Assembly (NCBI GenBank): GCA_045538755.1
Contig: JAZQEC010000041.1
Location: 186,001-250,000 of the forward strand
From: UBA1738 sp045538755
Lineage (GTDB): Bacteria; Bacillota; Clostridia; UBA1381
Reading direction: 5' to 3'
DNA length: 64,000 bases
A program made the translations under genes and the position numbers. The notes under the pieces are model-generated. The model saw nothing but the letters and a program-made list of their open reading frames with translations, made no database searches and was not told the origin of the DNA. Positions 34,278 to 42,434 of this stretch are shown here, in pieces. Position 1 is the first letter of the stretch. Each line of letters starts with the position of its first letter.

Positions 34278-34986
34278 GCTTTCCTATGATTTTCATATTC
34301 ATTCCTGCCTTTCCCCCTGCGGTGATGGAGATATGACCCCTGCCAATATTGCCGGAATGGCATTTATAAACGGCCTGGGGGCAATAGCCCTTACCGACCA
34401 CAATACGGTTAAAAATTGCTCTGCACTAAAAACGGCGGCTAAGCAGTATGGCCTTATTACCCTTTTCGGTATGGAGCTTACAACAGCAGAAGAGGTGCAT
34501 ACCCTTTGCCTTTTTGCTGAGGAAAATGCCGCTAACGAGTGGAATGAATATGTAGAAAAACACCTTATTAAAATTAAAAACGAACCGGATATTTTTGGGG
34601 AACAGCTTATAATGGACCATGAGGATAATATTATAGGCGCTGAGGAAAACCTGCTTATAAACGCCACAAGCATATCCTTCGATGATGTTTTTGCCCCGGT
34701 AGAGTCTTTAGGCGGAATTGCCCTGCCGGCACACATAGACAAGTCTGCAAATTCTTTGCTTTCTAATCTGGGCTTTGTACCCCCCGATGCAACCTTTAAA
34801 ACCGCCGAGCTTAAAAATATAAATAAGGCAGACAGCATTATTGCCGCCCACCCGTATTTTAAAAGCTGTAAGCTTATATCAAACTCCGACGCCCACTATC
34901 TTCCCGATATTAATATGAGCGAAAATTTTATCGAGGTTGAAGAGCTTACTGCCCACTCTATTATAAATGCGTTAAAACATGCCTAG
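34270..34986 (+). CDS. PHP-domain phosphoesterase
   Basis: 238 residues. The PHP metal ligands are all present: FHIHSCLSPCGDG (H-x-H), LTDHNTV, a later His in ALPAHIDKSAN, and SNSDAHYL at the end. Such enzymes split phosphoesters with a two- or three-metal centre. It overlaps the DRTGG gene by eight bases (ATGATTAG), so the two are translationally coupled and probably work together. The natural substrate is not known. Confidence 0.85.
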   Translation: MIRLSYDFHIHSCLSPCGDGDMTPANIAGMAFINGLGAIALTDHNTVKNCSALKTAAKQYGLITLFGMELTTAEEVHTLCLFAEENAANEWNEYVEKHLIKIKNEPDIFGEQLIMDHEDNIIGAEENLLINATSISFDDVFAPVESLGGIALPAHIDKSANSLLSNLGFVPPDATFKTAELKNINKADSIIAAHPYFKSCKLISNSDAHYLPDINMSENFIEVEELTAHSIINALKHA

Positions 34987-34991
34987 AATAA

Positions 34992-35036
34992 AGCCTTCTC
35001 ATAAAAGGAAATTCCTTTTGTGGAAGGCTCTATTTT
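34992..35036 (+). terminator. Probable terminator after the PHP gene
   Basis: Long imperfect stem AGCCTTC...AAAAGGAA with TTCCTTTT...AAGGCT followed by CTATTTTA; the T run is weak. Confidence 0.55.
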
Positions 35037-35075
35037 ATGTCCCAAAAAAATTTAAAAAATTTTTTAAAATAACTC

Positions 35076-35104
35076 TTGACAAATATAAATGTATGGTGTA
35101 TTAT
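35076..35104 (+). promoter_or_regulatory. SigA-type promoter of the PerR-like gene
   Basis: TTGACA, exactly 17 bases, TATTAT; a strong consensus promoter. Confidence 0.8.
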
Positions 35105-35107
35105 AAT

Positions 35108-35126
35108 AACAGTAATCATTACTGTT
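35108..35126 (+). promoter_or_regulatory. Perfect 9-1-9 palindromic Fur-family operator
   Basis: AACAGTAATCATTACTGTT, directly after the -10. The inner CAGTAAT-n-ATTACTG has the 7-1-7 form of Fur, Zur and PerR boxes but its own sequence. Its place over the transcription start implies autorepression by the gene it precedes. Confidence 0.75.
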
Positions 35127-35139
35127 AAGGAGGCGAACA

Positions 35140-35517
35140 ATGAAGCGCTACTCAAAACAACGGGAAACCATTTTGGAAATTTTGCGAAATACCAAAAGCC
35201 ACCCCACCGCCGCCACAATATATGAGGAGGCACGGAAGACCATACCAAATATAAGTCTTGGCACTGTCTACCGTAACCTTGCAGAGCTGGATGCGGCCGG
35301 CACAATAATTTCCCTTAAGGTTTCTGACGGAAGTGACCATTTCGATGCAACTGCGGCGCCACACCCACACCTTTACTGCCGAAAATGTCAGAAGATAATT
35401 GACCTTGACCTTCCCTTTGCAGACCAATTTATTAAACAGTGCGCTGATTGTTCCAAAACAGAAATTGATTCGCACAGTATTATTCTTTTTGGTAAATGCT
35501 CCGATTGCTGTAAATAG
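35140..35517 (+). CDS. perR: Fur-family repressor, PerR-like
   Basis: 125 residues. Winged helix at the N-terminus (SKQRETILEILRNTKSHPTAATIYEEA, with the recognition helix before SLGTVYRNLAEL), then the dimer domain with the metal region SDHFDATAAPHPHLYC and two structural zinc pairs, CRKC and CSDC. Short length and the HFD...HPHLYC spacing fit PerR, which loses its grip on DNA when its iron is oxidised by peroxide. The genes that follow are peroxide-detoxifying rubrerythrin and iron-storing ferritin, which supports the call. Fur or Zur are alternatives. Confidence 0.85.
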   Translation: MKRYSKQRETILEILRNTKSHPTAATIYEEARKTIPNISLGTVYRNLAELDAAGTIISLKVSDGSDHFDATAAPHPHLYCRKCQKIIDLDLPFADQFIKQCADCSKTEIDSHSIILFGKCSDCCK

Positions 35518-35580
35518 ATTAATATTTAACAGCTGTCGTGCATATATAAAAATCATAAATTATTTTTGGAGGACTTAAAA

Positions 35581-36123
35581 ATGAAAAAATATGTTTGCTT
35601 AGTTTGCGGTTACGTACACAACGGTGACAACGCTCCCGACGAGTGCCCCATCTGCCACGCACCTGCTTCTAAATTCCAGGAGCAGAGCGGCGAAAAGGCT
35701 TGGGCAGCAGAGCATGTAATCGGCATTGCAAAAGGCGTTGACGAGAGAATCGTTTCCGGTCTTAGAGAGAACTTTATGGGCGAATGCACCGAGGTTGGTA
35801 TGTACCTTGCAATGGCAAGAGCCGCTCACAGAGAGGGCTATCCCGAAATTGGTCTTTACTGGGAAAAGGCTGCCCTTGAAGAGGCAGAGCACGCCGCAAA
35901 GTTTGCAGAGCTTTTGGGCGAAGTTGTAAGCCCCAGCACTAAGGAAAACCTTACTGTTCGTGTAGAGGCTGAAAACGGCGCTACTATGGGCAAGAACGAG
36001 CTGGCAAAGCTTGCTAAGGAACTGGGACTGGACGCTATTCACGATACCGTTCACGAAATGGCTCGTGATGAAGCCCGACACGGCAAGGCATTTGAGGGTC
36101 TTCTTAACAGATACTTCGGCTAA
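35581..36123 (+). CDS. Reverse rubrerythrin
   Basis: 180 residues from ATG 35581 (TTGGAGG before it). Unlike ordinary rubrerythrin, the rubredoxin domain is first (CLVCGYVHNGDNAPDECPIC, residues 5-24) and the four-helix di-iron domain second (GECTEVGMYLAMARAAHREG, ALEEAEHAAKF, and EMARDEARHGKAF). In Clostridium this arrangement is a highly active NADH-linked peroxide and oxygen reductase under PerR control. No separate promoter or operator copy is evident in the 63 bases after the perR stop, so read-through from perR is likely. Confidence 0.93.
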   Translation: MKKYVCLVCGYVHNGDNAPDECPICHAPASKFQEQSGEKAWAAEHVIGIAKGVDERIVSGLRENFMGECTEVGMYLAMARAAHREGYPEIGLYWEKAALEEAEHAAKFAELLGEVVSPSTKENLTVRVEAENGATMGKNELAKLAKELGLDAIHDTVHEMARDEARHGKAFEGLLNRYFG

Positions 36124-36190
36124 ATAGTATTTAAAGGAGCGGCACCCCCGCTCCTTTTACATAAAACAACTATGAAAGGTGGAAATATTA

Positions 36191-36703
36191 ATGTTAAATG
36201 CAAAGGTTATTGAACTTTTAAACGACCAGATAAACAAGGAGTTTTACAGCGCATATCTCTATCTTGATATGGCTAACTTCTTTTTCGACAACGACCTGGA
36301 CGGTTTTGGAAACTGGTATAATATCCAGGCACAGGAGGAAAGGGACCACGCCCTGCTTTTCCTTAAGTATTTACAAAATAACGGTGTTAAGGTAGAGCTT
36401 AAAGCAATTGATAAGCCTTCTGAGGTTTTTGTAAATCCTATTGACCCGCTTCTTGCCGGTGCTAAGCACGAGCGTTATGTAACAGAGCTTATTCATAATA
36501 TTTACGATGCCGCCTACAGCGTTAAGGACTTCCGCACAATGCAGTTTTTAGACTGGTTTGTTAAGGAACAGCTGGAGGAGGAAGAAAACGCCGACAAGCT
36601 TGTAAACAAATATAAGCTTTTTGGCGACGACCCCAAGAGTCTTTATCTTTTAGACCAGGAGCTGGCAGCAAGAGTTTACTCTGCCCCCAGCCTGGTGCTG
36701 TAA
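36191..36703 (+). CDS. ftnA: Non-haem ferritin
   Basis: 170 residues from ATG 36191, with AAAGGTGG before it. The four-helix ferritin fold with ferroxidase residues is seen in NKEFYSAYLYLDMANFF and QAQEERDHALLFLKYL, later FVKEQLEEEENADKLV. Forms a 24-subunit iron-storage shell. Together with the peroxide reductase upstream it keeps iron and peroxide apart in an anaerobe. No haem-binding Met is apparent. Confidence 0.93.
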   Translation: MLNAKVIELLNDQINKEFYSAYLYLDMANFFFDNDLDGFGNWYNIQAQEERDHALLFLKYLQNNGVKVELKAIDKPSEVFVNPIDPLLAGAKHERYVTELIHNIYDAAYSVKDFRTMQFLDWFVKEQLEEEENADKLVNKYKLFGDDPKSLYLLDQELAARVYSAPSLVL

Positions 36704-36740
36704 GAAACTAAGTATTGTTTATAAGACTAACTTAAAAGCA

Positions 36741-36778
36741 AAAAATCCGGCCCTACTCTTAGGGGCCGGATTTTTTTC
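36741..36778 (+). terminator. Terminator of the PerR-rubrerythrin-ferritin operon
   Basis: Stem ATCCGGCCCCT-like with AGGGGCCGGAT and a seven-T run. Confidence 0.9.
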
Positions 36779-36830
36779 GGCTGTTAGCCGCAAAAAACTG
36801 TGGGGTAGTTGGATAAAAAAAGTAATAAGT

Positions 36831-36863
36831 AAAAAACCGCTGAGTCCTTTTTAAGAACTCAGC
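36831..36863 (-). terminator. Terminator of the minus-strand transcript
   Basis: Minus strand GCTGAGTTC-loop-GGACTCAGC followed by GGTTTTTT. It faces leftward, against the ferritin operon. Confidence 0.8.
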
Positions 36864-36981
36864 AGCTGTGATTTTTTGTTAAATTTATTGTTTATATGTC
36901 AATGATTATTAAGTTTTGATAATTACATCATACGGGTCCTCTATGAACACCGAAACGTTACTAGAACATTGGACTCACCCT

Positions 36982-37056
36982 TCAAAGAATTTCTTTACTT
37001 CTGCCCTGGGGCAGTAAATTCTGAATCAGAAGTATATCCCTCATATAAGTCTTCAT
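36982..37056 (-). CDS. 24-codon micro-ORF inside the 37-kb transcript
   Basis: ATG at 37056 is preceded by AGAGGTG at six bases. The peptide starts MKTYMRDILLIQNLLPQGR and is amphipathic and basic, not a membrane toxin. After its TGA two other frames continue as plausible coding text (LKGESNVLVTF, then FIEDPYDVIIKT before a stop), so it could also be the first part of a frameshifted gene of about 45 codons. Confidence 0.35.
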   Translation of the reverse strand: MKTYMRDILLIQNLLPQGRSKEIL

Positions 37057-37252
37057 AAAAAACACCTCTGCGAATTATATATAAATTCGGGTTTTATTTC
37101 GTTCTGTCATAAAACCTTTTCAGTAGGTACCCGTTATTTTTACTCTGACAGAACGGCTGAATGCCACGGTTCACTGTTCTGCATCGGTTTCAGCCCCTTT
37201 CTGTTTTCTTTAAGTTTTTTCTTATCTTCATCTTTCCTCTTTGTCTGGCTTT

Positions 37253-37281
37253 AGTATAGCATATGATTTTTCATTTGTCAA
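37253..37281 (-). promoter_or_regulatory. Strong SigA-type promoter
   Basis: Minus strand TTGACA, exactly 17 bases, TATACT. It points away from the M14 gene at 37380 and into the gene-free stretch 36831-37246. Confidence 0.8.
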
Positions 37282-37379
37282 TAGTTTTTTGTAATTTTTT
37301 TAAAAAGTTTTCCACTTTATTTAATTTTTTTATATAAATAGCTCAAACAAAACGATAAAAGCCAAATAATATGCTAATA

Positions 37380-38684
37380 TTAGTCTATTTCTCTCGAGCG
37401 GTTATTCCCCCCAAAAGCAAGGGCGGCGGAGATAATGTTTACTATATCGGGGTAAATTTCGGCGAAATCCGATATAGGCAATGGATTTACACCTCTGCCC
37501 GCCTCTATGGTATATCCCGGACGGCGGTAGTTTCTTAAAAACCAATCCTTATACCCTGCATAGCTGGAGCTTTCAACCGGGCTTGTAAGGGTATAACCGC
37601 TTACCCTTGCCATTTCAAGCCCCAAAATTTGTGCATAATCGGGGGCATAGTCCAAAAACTGCCAGTAAATTTCCTCACCTTGCGTGTGGAGAGAAATTGT
37701 AATATTAAAATTATTTTCCAAACTATAACGGCGTACTGCACTGCTCTCCGGCGCAGACAAGGGTGAGGTGCCAACAAAATCTCTCGGTGCCGGGGAAACA
37801 AAGCCCTGTGCGAATTTAATTGCTCTTGCCTGCTCCCACCCGGCGGGGTAGTTAAGGTTTAAATCTGTGCCCAGAATATTTGCCTTCCAGCCAGAGGGAA
37901 AAGGTATTGACGAATAATTTTGAGAAATATTTACAGCATTCCTATAGGCAGAGGTGTTTTCTTCCAATGCCCCCGTTACCAAATCCACTCCATCGGGGTT
38001 CACCATTGGCATTACAAAAAGCCTGTTGCTGTCAAACATATATTCGCTGTTTTGTCCGCCTAGAGCGCCGCCGTTAACCACCCCTATAGCATATTCCTCT
38101 ATGTATTTAAGGGCAAGAGGTGTCGTTATCCACTCGTTAGCGTGGTGAGAAGCATTTAAAAACACCCGGTTTTCTCCCCTACCTAAGGTAAGGGCGGTAA
38201 GGTGTCTGCCCAGCACACTTTTGCCGGCAGAGGAAAGCTCTATAAAGGGGTATCTCACTGACAAACCCTCACATATAAGTTCGCAAAGCAGAGAGCTATA
38301 AGCAATATCTGTAGGTACTAAAGGAAAATTGAAGGGGACAGTAATCACCCCGCCGGGTATGAGATTTAGGGCGTTGATGTTGGGATTGGCATTTTCTATA
38401 AGAGCCACCGTGCTGTACAGCCTGCTTGCTATAGAATAAAGTGTATCTCCACTTCTTACTGTATACTGGGTATAGCCTACAATATAAGGTCTTATTCTTT
38501 CCATTGTAAGTCTTCCGGCAATACCATCCGGCACAAGACCGTGATTTTCCTGAAACCGGATAAGCGCGGCTTCAGTATTTGCTCCGAAAATACCATCCTT
38601 GGTTCCGGGTGAATATCCAGAGCGCTCCAACCCCAACTGCAAAAGCGAAACCAGACTACCTCTGTTGCCTCTTCTTAGTAACAT
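37380..38684 (-). CDS. Zinc carboxypeptidase (M14) with peptidoglycan-binding and LysM domains
   Basis: 434 residues. PG-binding domain (about 5-62, GTKDGIFGANTEAALIRFQ), one LysM (about 74-117, YTVRSGDTLYSIASRLY), then the M14 domain. Zinc ligands His181 and Glu184 (HHANEW) and His333 (ISLHTQGE) and the general base Glu394 (YTIEAGRG) are all kept. The build matches gamma-D-glutamyl-L-diamino acid endopeptidase I, which trims spore or cell-wall peptides. No signal peptide, as in the spore enzymes, which are made inside the sporangium. A wall-remodelling role in sporulation or germination is inferred. Confidence 0.88.
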   Translation of the reverse strand: MLLRRGNRGSLVSLLQLGLERSGYSPGTKDGIFGANTEAALIRFQENHGLVPDGIAGRLTMERIRPYIVGYTQYTVRSGDTLYSIASRLYSTVALIENANPNINALNLIPGGVITVPFNFPLVPTDIAYSSLLCELICEGLSVRYPFIELSSAGKSVLGRHLTALTLGRGENRVFLNASHHANEWITTPLALKYIEEYAIGVVNGGALGGQNSEYMFDSNRLFVMPMVNPDGVDLVTGALEENTSAYRNAVNISQNYSSIPFPSGWKANILGTDLNLNYPAGWEQARAIKFAQGFVSPAPRDFVGTSPLSAPESSAVRRYSLENNFNITISLHTQGEEIYWQFLDYAPDYAQILGLEMARVSGYTLTSPVESSSYAGYKDWFLRNYRRPGYTIEAGRGVNPLPISDFAEIYPDIVNIISAALAFGGNNRSREID

Positions 38685-38713
38685 AAAAATTCCTCCTTTG
38701 TTGATTATATTAT

Positions 38714-39466
38714 ATGAAAATGCATATTATTTTAGTAACGACAAGGGGGGTGGAGAATTTTTTTGCTACGCTGAATATAGTAAGAAAAAAAGGGCTTAAG
38801 TATAAAGTAATGGGTGGCGCTGCTATAACACCTAAAGGGGATTTTTTCAGCATTTGCGCTCCATTGCCAAAAAACAAAAAACAAAAGGAGCATCTATATA
38901 AGATTTTAAAGCCTTATTGCGGACAGCTTCTTTTGCCGGATAGCCTTAAAACTGTTGCAGAATTTAAAGAAATGGAGCTTGACCCCCTGCATTTTGAAAA
39001 CCGGGTGCTGATATCTTCCTTTATGGAATATTGCAAAAGCTGTCTGCCCGACAGGGTGTTTATAACCGGCAGAAACTGTTTAACGCCGGAATTTTTCGGG
39101 CAGCTTTCAAGGTTTGCCGGACAAATAATTCTTCCCCCTCAAGAATACGACCCAGATTTTTGCAAAAGGGTGCTGAACATATGTGGGACTCCTCTTCTTT
39201 TTGGGGCTGATGACAAAAAGCTTTCGGCTATGCTTATGCTGAAAGAATACAAGACCGTTTTACCGCCCCCAAACTGTCCCCTATTTTCCAAAGATATTTT
39301 TAAAAGAATTTCTCCACCCCAAAGCCTTATTATACCTACAGAATTTGAAAATTTTGACCCTATTAAAGCTTCGGCGGCAATGTTTTTTTATTGGCAGGAT
39401 AAAAGGCAGCTGGATTTTTGGAAAATGCTTGTAATTAAAGAAAATATGATATATAATATAGTTTAA
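38714..39466 (+). CDS. Conserved-looking protein of unknown function
   Basis: 250 residues, not recognised. The start MKMHIILVTTRGVENFFATL and the alternation of strands and helices suggest a soluble alpha/beta fold. Repeated short segments such as QLLLPDS, QIILPPQEYD and SLIIPTEFEN look like related beta-turn units. No signal peptide or membrane segment. It is divergent from the M14 gene and stands before DUF951-prfA. I can offer no function. Confidence 0.7.
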   Translation: MKMHIILVTTRGVENFFATLNIVRKKGLKYKVMGGAAITPKGDFFSICAPLPKNKKQKEHLYKILKPYCGQLLLPDSLKTVAEFKEMELDPLHFENRVLISSFMEYCKSCLPDRVFITGRNCLTPEFFGQLSRFAGQIILPPQEYDPDFCKRVLNICGTPLLFGADDKKLSAMLMLKEYKTVLPPPNCPLFSKDIFKRISPPQSLIIPTEFENFDPIKASAAMFFYWQDKRQLDFWKMLVIKENMIYNIV

Positions 39467-39500
39467 TAACAGTTTTAAAATTTGGACTGAGGTGTGGAAT

Positions 39501-39683
39501 ATGGACATTTCCTTGCACGACATTTTAACAATGAAAAAGCCACATCCCTGCGGTGAAAACAGGTTTGAGGTCCTTAGAATAGGTATGGACTTTAAGCTTA
39601 AATGTCTTGGCTGCAATCACGAAATAATGGCGCCCCGCAGTAAAATAGAAAAGCGCATAAAAAACGTGCAAAAGGCAGATTAA
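39501..39683 (+). CDS. DUF951 small zinc-ribbon-like protein
   Basis: 60 residues from ATG 39501, with GAGGTG before it. The pattern HPCGENRFEVLRIGMDFKL then CLGCNHEI with three cysteines is the DUF951 family (YyzM in Bacillus). Its function is not known; in many Firmicutes it stands close to chromosome or translation genes. Here it directly precedes prfA, 27 bases away. Confidence 0.88.
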   Translation: MDISLHDILTMKKPHPCGENRFEVLRIGMDFKLKCLGCNHEIMAPRSKIEKRIKNVQKAD

Positions 39684-39709
39684 ACCACCTATTTTGAAAG
39701 GAAATATAT

Positions 39710-40783
39710 ATGTTAAACAAATTAAAAGCCGTCGAACAGCGTTACAGTGAAATTGGCGAAAAACTTGTTATGCCGGAAATTATTTCGGACAACGAGCAGT
39801 ATAGAAAGCTTATGAAGGAACACAGCCAGCTTACACCCCTTATTGAAAAATATAGGGAGTATTCTGCAGCCGTTAAGGCGGCTGAGGAGGCAAAGGCCCT
39901 TCTTGACGAGGGCGGCCTTGACCCGGATTTTAAGGAGCTTGCCCAGGAAGAGCTTACAGAGAATAAAAAAATCATAGAAGAAACCACAGAGGAGCTTAAG
40001 GTGCTTCTTTTGCCCAGAGACCCTAATGATGACCGAAATGTTATTATTGAAATAAGGGGTGGCGCCGGCGGTGAAGAGGCGGCCCTTTTTGCCGCAAATC
40101 TTATGAGAATGTACACAATGTATGCTGAATCCCGCGGCTGGAAAACCGAAACAATGAACATTAACGAAACCGAGCTGGGCGGCATTAAAGAGGTTAGCTT
40201 TATGATAGAGGGTGACGGCGCCTATTCCCGTTTTAAGTATGAAAGCGGTGTTCACCGTGTTCAGCGTGTGCCGGAGACCGAAACATCTGGCCGTATTCAC
40301 ACCTCTACAGTTACCGTTGCTGTCCTTCCCGAGGCAGAAGAGGTAGAGTTTGAGATAAACCCTTCTGATTTGCAGATTGATACCTACCGTTCCGGTGGCG
40401 CCGGCGGTCAGCACGTTAACAAAACCGAGTCGGCTATACGTATTACCCATATCCCCACCGGTGTTGTTGTTGAGTGCCAGGATGAGCGAAGTCAGTACAA
40501 AAACAAGGATAAGGCTATGAAGGTGCTTAGAAGCCGCCTTTATGAGGCTAAGCTGAGAGAACAAAACGAGGCTATAGCTTCTGACCGGCGTAGCCAGGTT
40601 GGTACCGGTGACAGAAGCGAGCGTATTCGCACCTACAACTACCCCCAGGGCAGGGTTACCGACCACCGTATAGGCCTTACCCTTTATAAGCTGGAGCAGA
40701 TTTTAAACGGCGATTTGGACGAGGTGGTAGACGGACTTATTACCTACTACCGCACCGAAATGCTTAAATCTACCGGCGAGTAA
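39710..40783 (+). CDS. prfA: Peptide chain release factor 1
   Basis: 357 residues, standard length. RF-1 reads UAA and UAG and triggers release of the finished protein. The GGQ motif is in RSGGAGGQHVNKTESAIRI and the stop-codon-reading region precedes it (VHRVQRVPETETSGRIHTST). Starts after AAAGGAAA. First of a run with tsaC, coaE and an M18 aminopeptidase. The methyltransferase prmC, often next to prfA, is not in this window. Confidence 0.97.
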   Translation: MLNKLKAVEQRYSEIGEKLVMPEIISDNEQYRKLMKEHSQLTPLIEKYREYSAAVKAAEEAKALLDEGGLDPDFKELAQEELTENKKIIEETTEELKVLLLPRDPNDDRNVIIEIRGGAGGEEAALFAANLMRMYTMYAESRGWKTETMNINETELGGIKEVSFMIEGDGAYSRFKYESGVHRVQRVPETETSGRIHTSTVTVAVLPEAEEVEFEINPSDLQIDTYRSGGAGGQHVNKTESAIRITHIPTGVVVECQDERSQYKNKDKAMKVLRSRLYEAKLREQNEAIASDRRSQVGTGDRSERIRTYNYPQGRVTDHRIGLTLYKLEQILNGDLDEVVDGLITYYRTEMLKSTGE

Positions 40784-40802
40784 AATAAAAAGAGCTGATA
40801 GT

Positions 40803-41831
40803 ATGAAAACCGAAATTTTATATGCTTTGGATACGAACAGCACCGACGCTATAAACCGTGCCGGAAAGATTCTTAAAAAGGGCGGGCTTGTTGCTATTCC
40901 TACCGAAACAGTTTACGGATTGGCCGCCTCTGCTTTCGATGAAAACTCTGTGAAAAGCATTTTTATTGCCAAGGGCAGACCCAGTGACAACCCCCTTATA
41001 GTCCACATTGCAGAGATAAGGGAGCTGGAGGGGATTGCCGCAGAGATTTCCGAAAAGGCAAAGGAATGTATGGAAGCCTTTTGGCCCGGCCCCTTTACAG
41101 CGGTAGTAAAAAAGACCGAAAAAATACCCTGTACCGTTTCGGGCGGGTTGGATACTGTTGCTGTGCGTATGCCCTCACACCCGGTGGCAAGGGCGGTAAT
41201 AAAAGCCGCCGGACTTCCCCTTGCGGCGCCCTCTGCTAACCTTTCCGGTTCTCCAAGCCCTACTACAGCCGAACACGTTATTAAGGACCTAAACGGCAAG
41301 GTAGACGCTATTATCTCTTCAGGCAGTTGTGAGGTTGGTGTAGAATCTACAGTGGTTTCCTTTGCAGTAAACCCTCCAAGACTGCTACGCCCCGGCGGAA
41401 TTACTGCAGAACAGCTTAGAAAAATTATACCCGACCTTGTTATAGACCCGGCAGTTTTAGCCCAGCCGGAAGAGGGAGAAAGGGTAGCCTCCCCCGGAAT
41501 GAAGTACAAGCACTATTCCCCTAAGGCAAGTGTTGTAATGATTTCGGCAAGCGGCAAAAAATTTGCCGAATATATAAAACAAAACGAAAATAACTTCGAC
41601 GCTGTTTTAGGCTTTGACGAGGACGAAAAAAATATTTCCCTCCCCTTTATTTCCATAGGTGAAGAAAGCAACCACTCTGCCCAGGCAGAGCTGCTTTTTG
41701 CAAGACTTAGGGAAATTGACGATAAGGGATATAAAAGGGTTGCCGCCCATTCGCCCGATAAAAGCGGTGTTGGGCTGGCAGTTTACAACCGGCTTATCCG
41801 CGCCGCAGGATTTCAGGTGATAGAGCTATGA
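40803..41831 (+). CDS. tsaC: L-threonylcarbamoyladenylate synthase, long (Sua5) form
   Basis: 342 residues: YrdC domain (about 1-210, LVAIPTETVYGLAASAF and KGRPSDNPLIVHI) plus the C-terminal Sua5 domain after a linker (SPGMKYKHYSPKASVVMI). It makes threonylcarbamoyl-AMP from threonine, bicarbonate and ATP for the t6A37 base of tRNAs that read ANN codons. Follows prfA by 19 bases; its stop overlaps the coaE start by four bases. Confidence 0.95.
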   Translation: MKTEILYALDTNSTDAINRAGKILKKGGLVAIPTETVYGLAASAFDENSVKSIFIAKGRPSDNPLIVHIAEIRELEGIAAEISEKAKECMEAFWPGPFTAVVKKTEKIPCTVSGGLDTVAVRMPSHPVARAVIKAAGLPLAAPSANLSGSPSPTTAEHVIKDLNGKVDAIISSGSCEVGVESTVVSFAVNPPRLLRPGGITAEQLRKIIPDLVIDPAVLAQPEEGERVASPGMKYKHYSPKASVVMISASGKKFAEYIKQNENNFDAVLGFDEDEKNISLPFISIGEESNHSAQAELLFARLREIDDKGYKRVAAHSPDKSGVGLAVYNRLIRAAGFQVIEL

Positions 41832-42412
41832 AAATAATAGGACTTACCGGCCCGTCGGGAAGCGGAAAATCCACCGTTTCGGACATTGCAAAAAGCTTGG
41901 GCTATTTTGTTATCGACTGCGACGAGGTTTCCAGAGAAATATCCAAAAAACCGGAGGCCTTAGAAAAACTGGAAAAAGCCTTTGGCGGTGTTGTTAAAGA
42001 AGGTGCTCTTGACCGCAAGGCCCTTGCAAAAAAAGCCTTTTCTTCAAAGGAAAAGACCGAGATTTTAAATAGCATTATGCTTCCTCTTATTGTAAAAAAA
42101 ATAGATGAACATATATCAGATGCCCAAAAAAAGGGCGAAAATCTTTTTTTGCTGGATGCACCTACGCTTTTTGAAAGCGGTATTGACAAAAAATGCGGCG
42201 CTGTAGTTGCCGTACTGGCAGATGAAAACATCCGTGCCGACCGTCTTATAAAGCGTGACGGTCTTACCAAATCTCAGCTTAAAAGCCGCCTTAAATCTTC
42301 AAAATCTGAAGATTTTTTTAAGGCAAAAACCGGGCATATTATTTATAACAACGGAAATTTAGAAGACTATAAAAAAGAAGCCCTATGGCTGCTTAAAAAA
42401 CTTGCAGATTAA
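41828..42412 (+). CDS. coaE: Dephospho-CoA kinase
   Basis: 194 residues. P-loop GLTGPSGSGKSTVS at the N-terminus, then VIDCDEVSRE and LLDAPTLFESG, typical of CoaE. It performs the last step of coenzyme A synthesis. ATG overlaps the tsaC stop (ATGA). Slightly Lys-rich, as are its neighbours. Confidence 0.94.
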   Translation: MKIIGLTGPSGSGKSTVSDIAKSLGYFVIDCDEVSREISKKPEALEKLEKAFGGVVKEGALDRKALAKKAFSSKEKTEILNSIMLPLIVKKIDEHISDAQKKGENLFLLDAPTLFESGIDKKCGAVVAVLADENIRADRLIKRDGLTKSQLKSRLKSSKSEDFFKAKTGHIIYNNGNLEDYKKEALWLLKKLAD

Positions 42413-42434
42413 GGCTTCAAAAAGGAGAGATATT

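Larger units (their letters stand above)
36831..37246 (-). ncRNA. Independent transcript of about 415 bases, structured, with micro-ORFs
   Basis: A consensus promoter at 37253-37281 and a terminator at 36831-36863 bracket this stretch, and no ordinary gene fits inside. It contains paired segments GGCTGAA...TTCAGCC, CGTTCTGTC...GACAGAACG, GGTTTTAT...ATAAAACC, GAATT...AATTC and CTGCCC-ca-GGGCAG. Five tiny frames begin near purine-rich sites; the longest (24 codons) is listed on its own. The sequence matches none of the large RNAs I can recall (tmRNA, RNase P, SRP, 6S). It may be a regulatory RNA, a peptide-coding mRNA, or the remains of a decayed gene. Confidence 0.6.

Noticed and set aside
36831..37246. 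tmRNA, RNase P RNA or SRP RNA
   Set aside because: No tRNA-like end or tag frame ending in ALAA, no GAGGAAAGTCCGGGCT-like core, and no SRP tetraloop motif could be found on the transcribed strand.
39722..40666. 314-codon open frame on the minus strand
   Set aside because: Opposite prfA. prfA motifs, including GGQ, are complete, so this is an antisense shadow.
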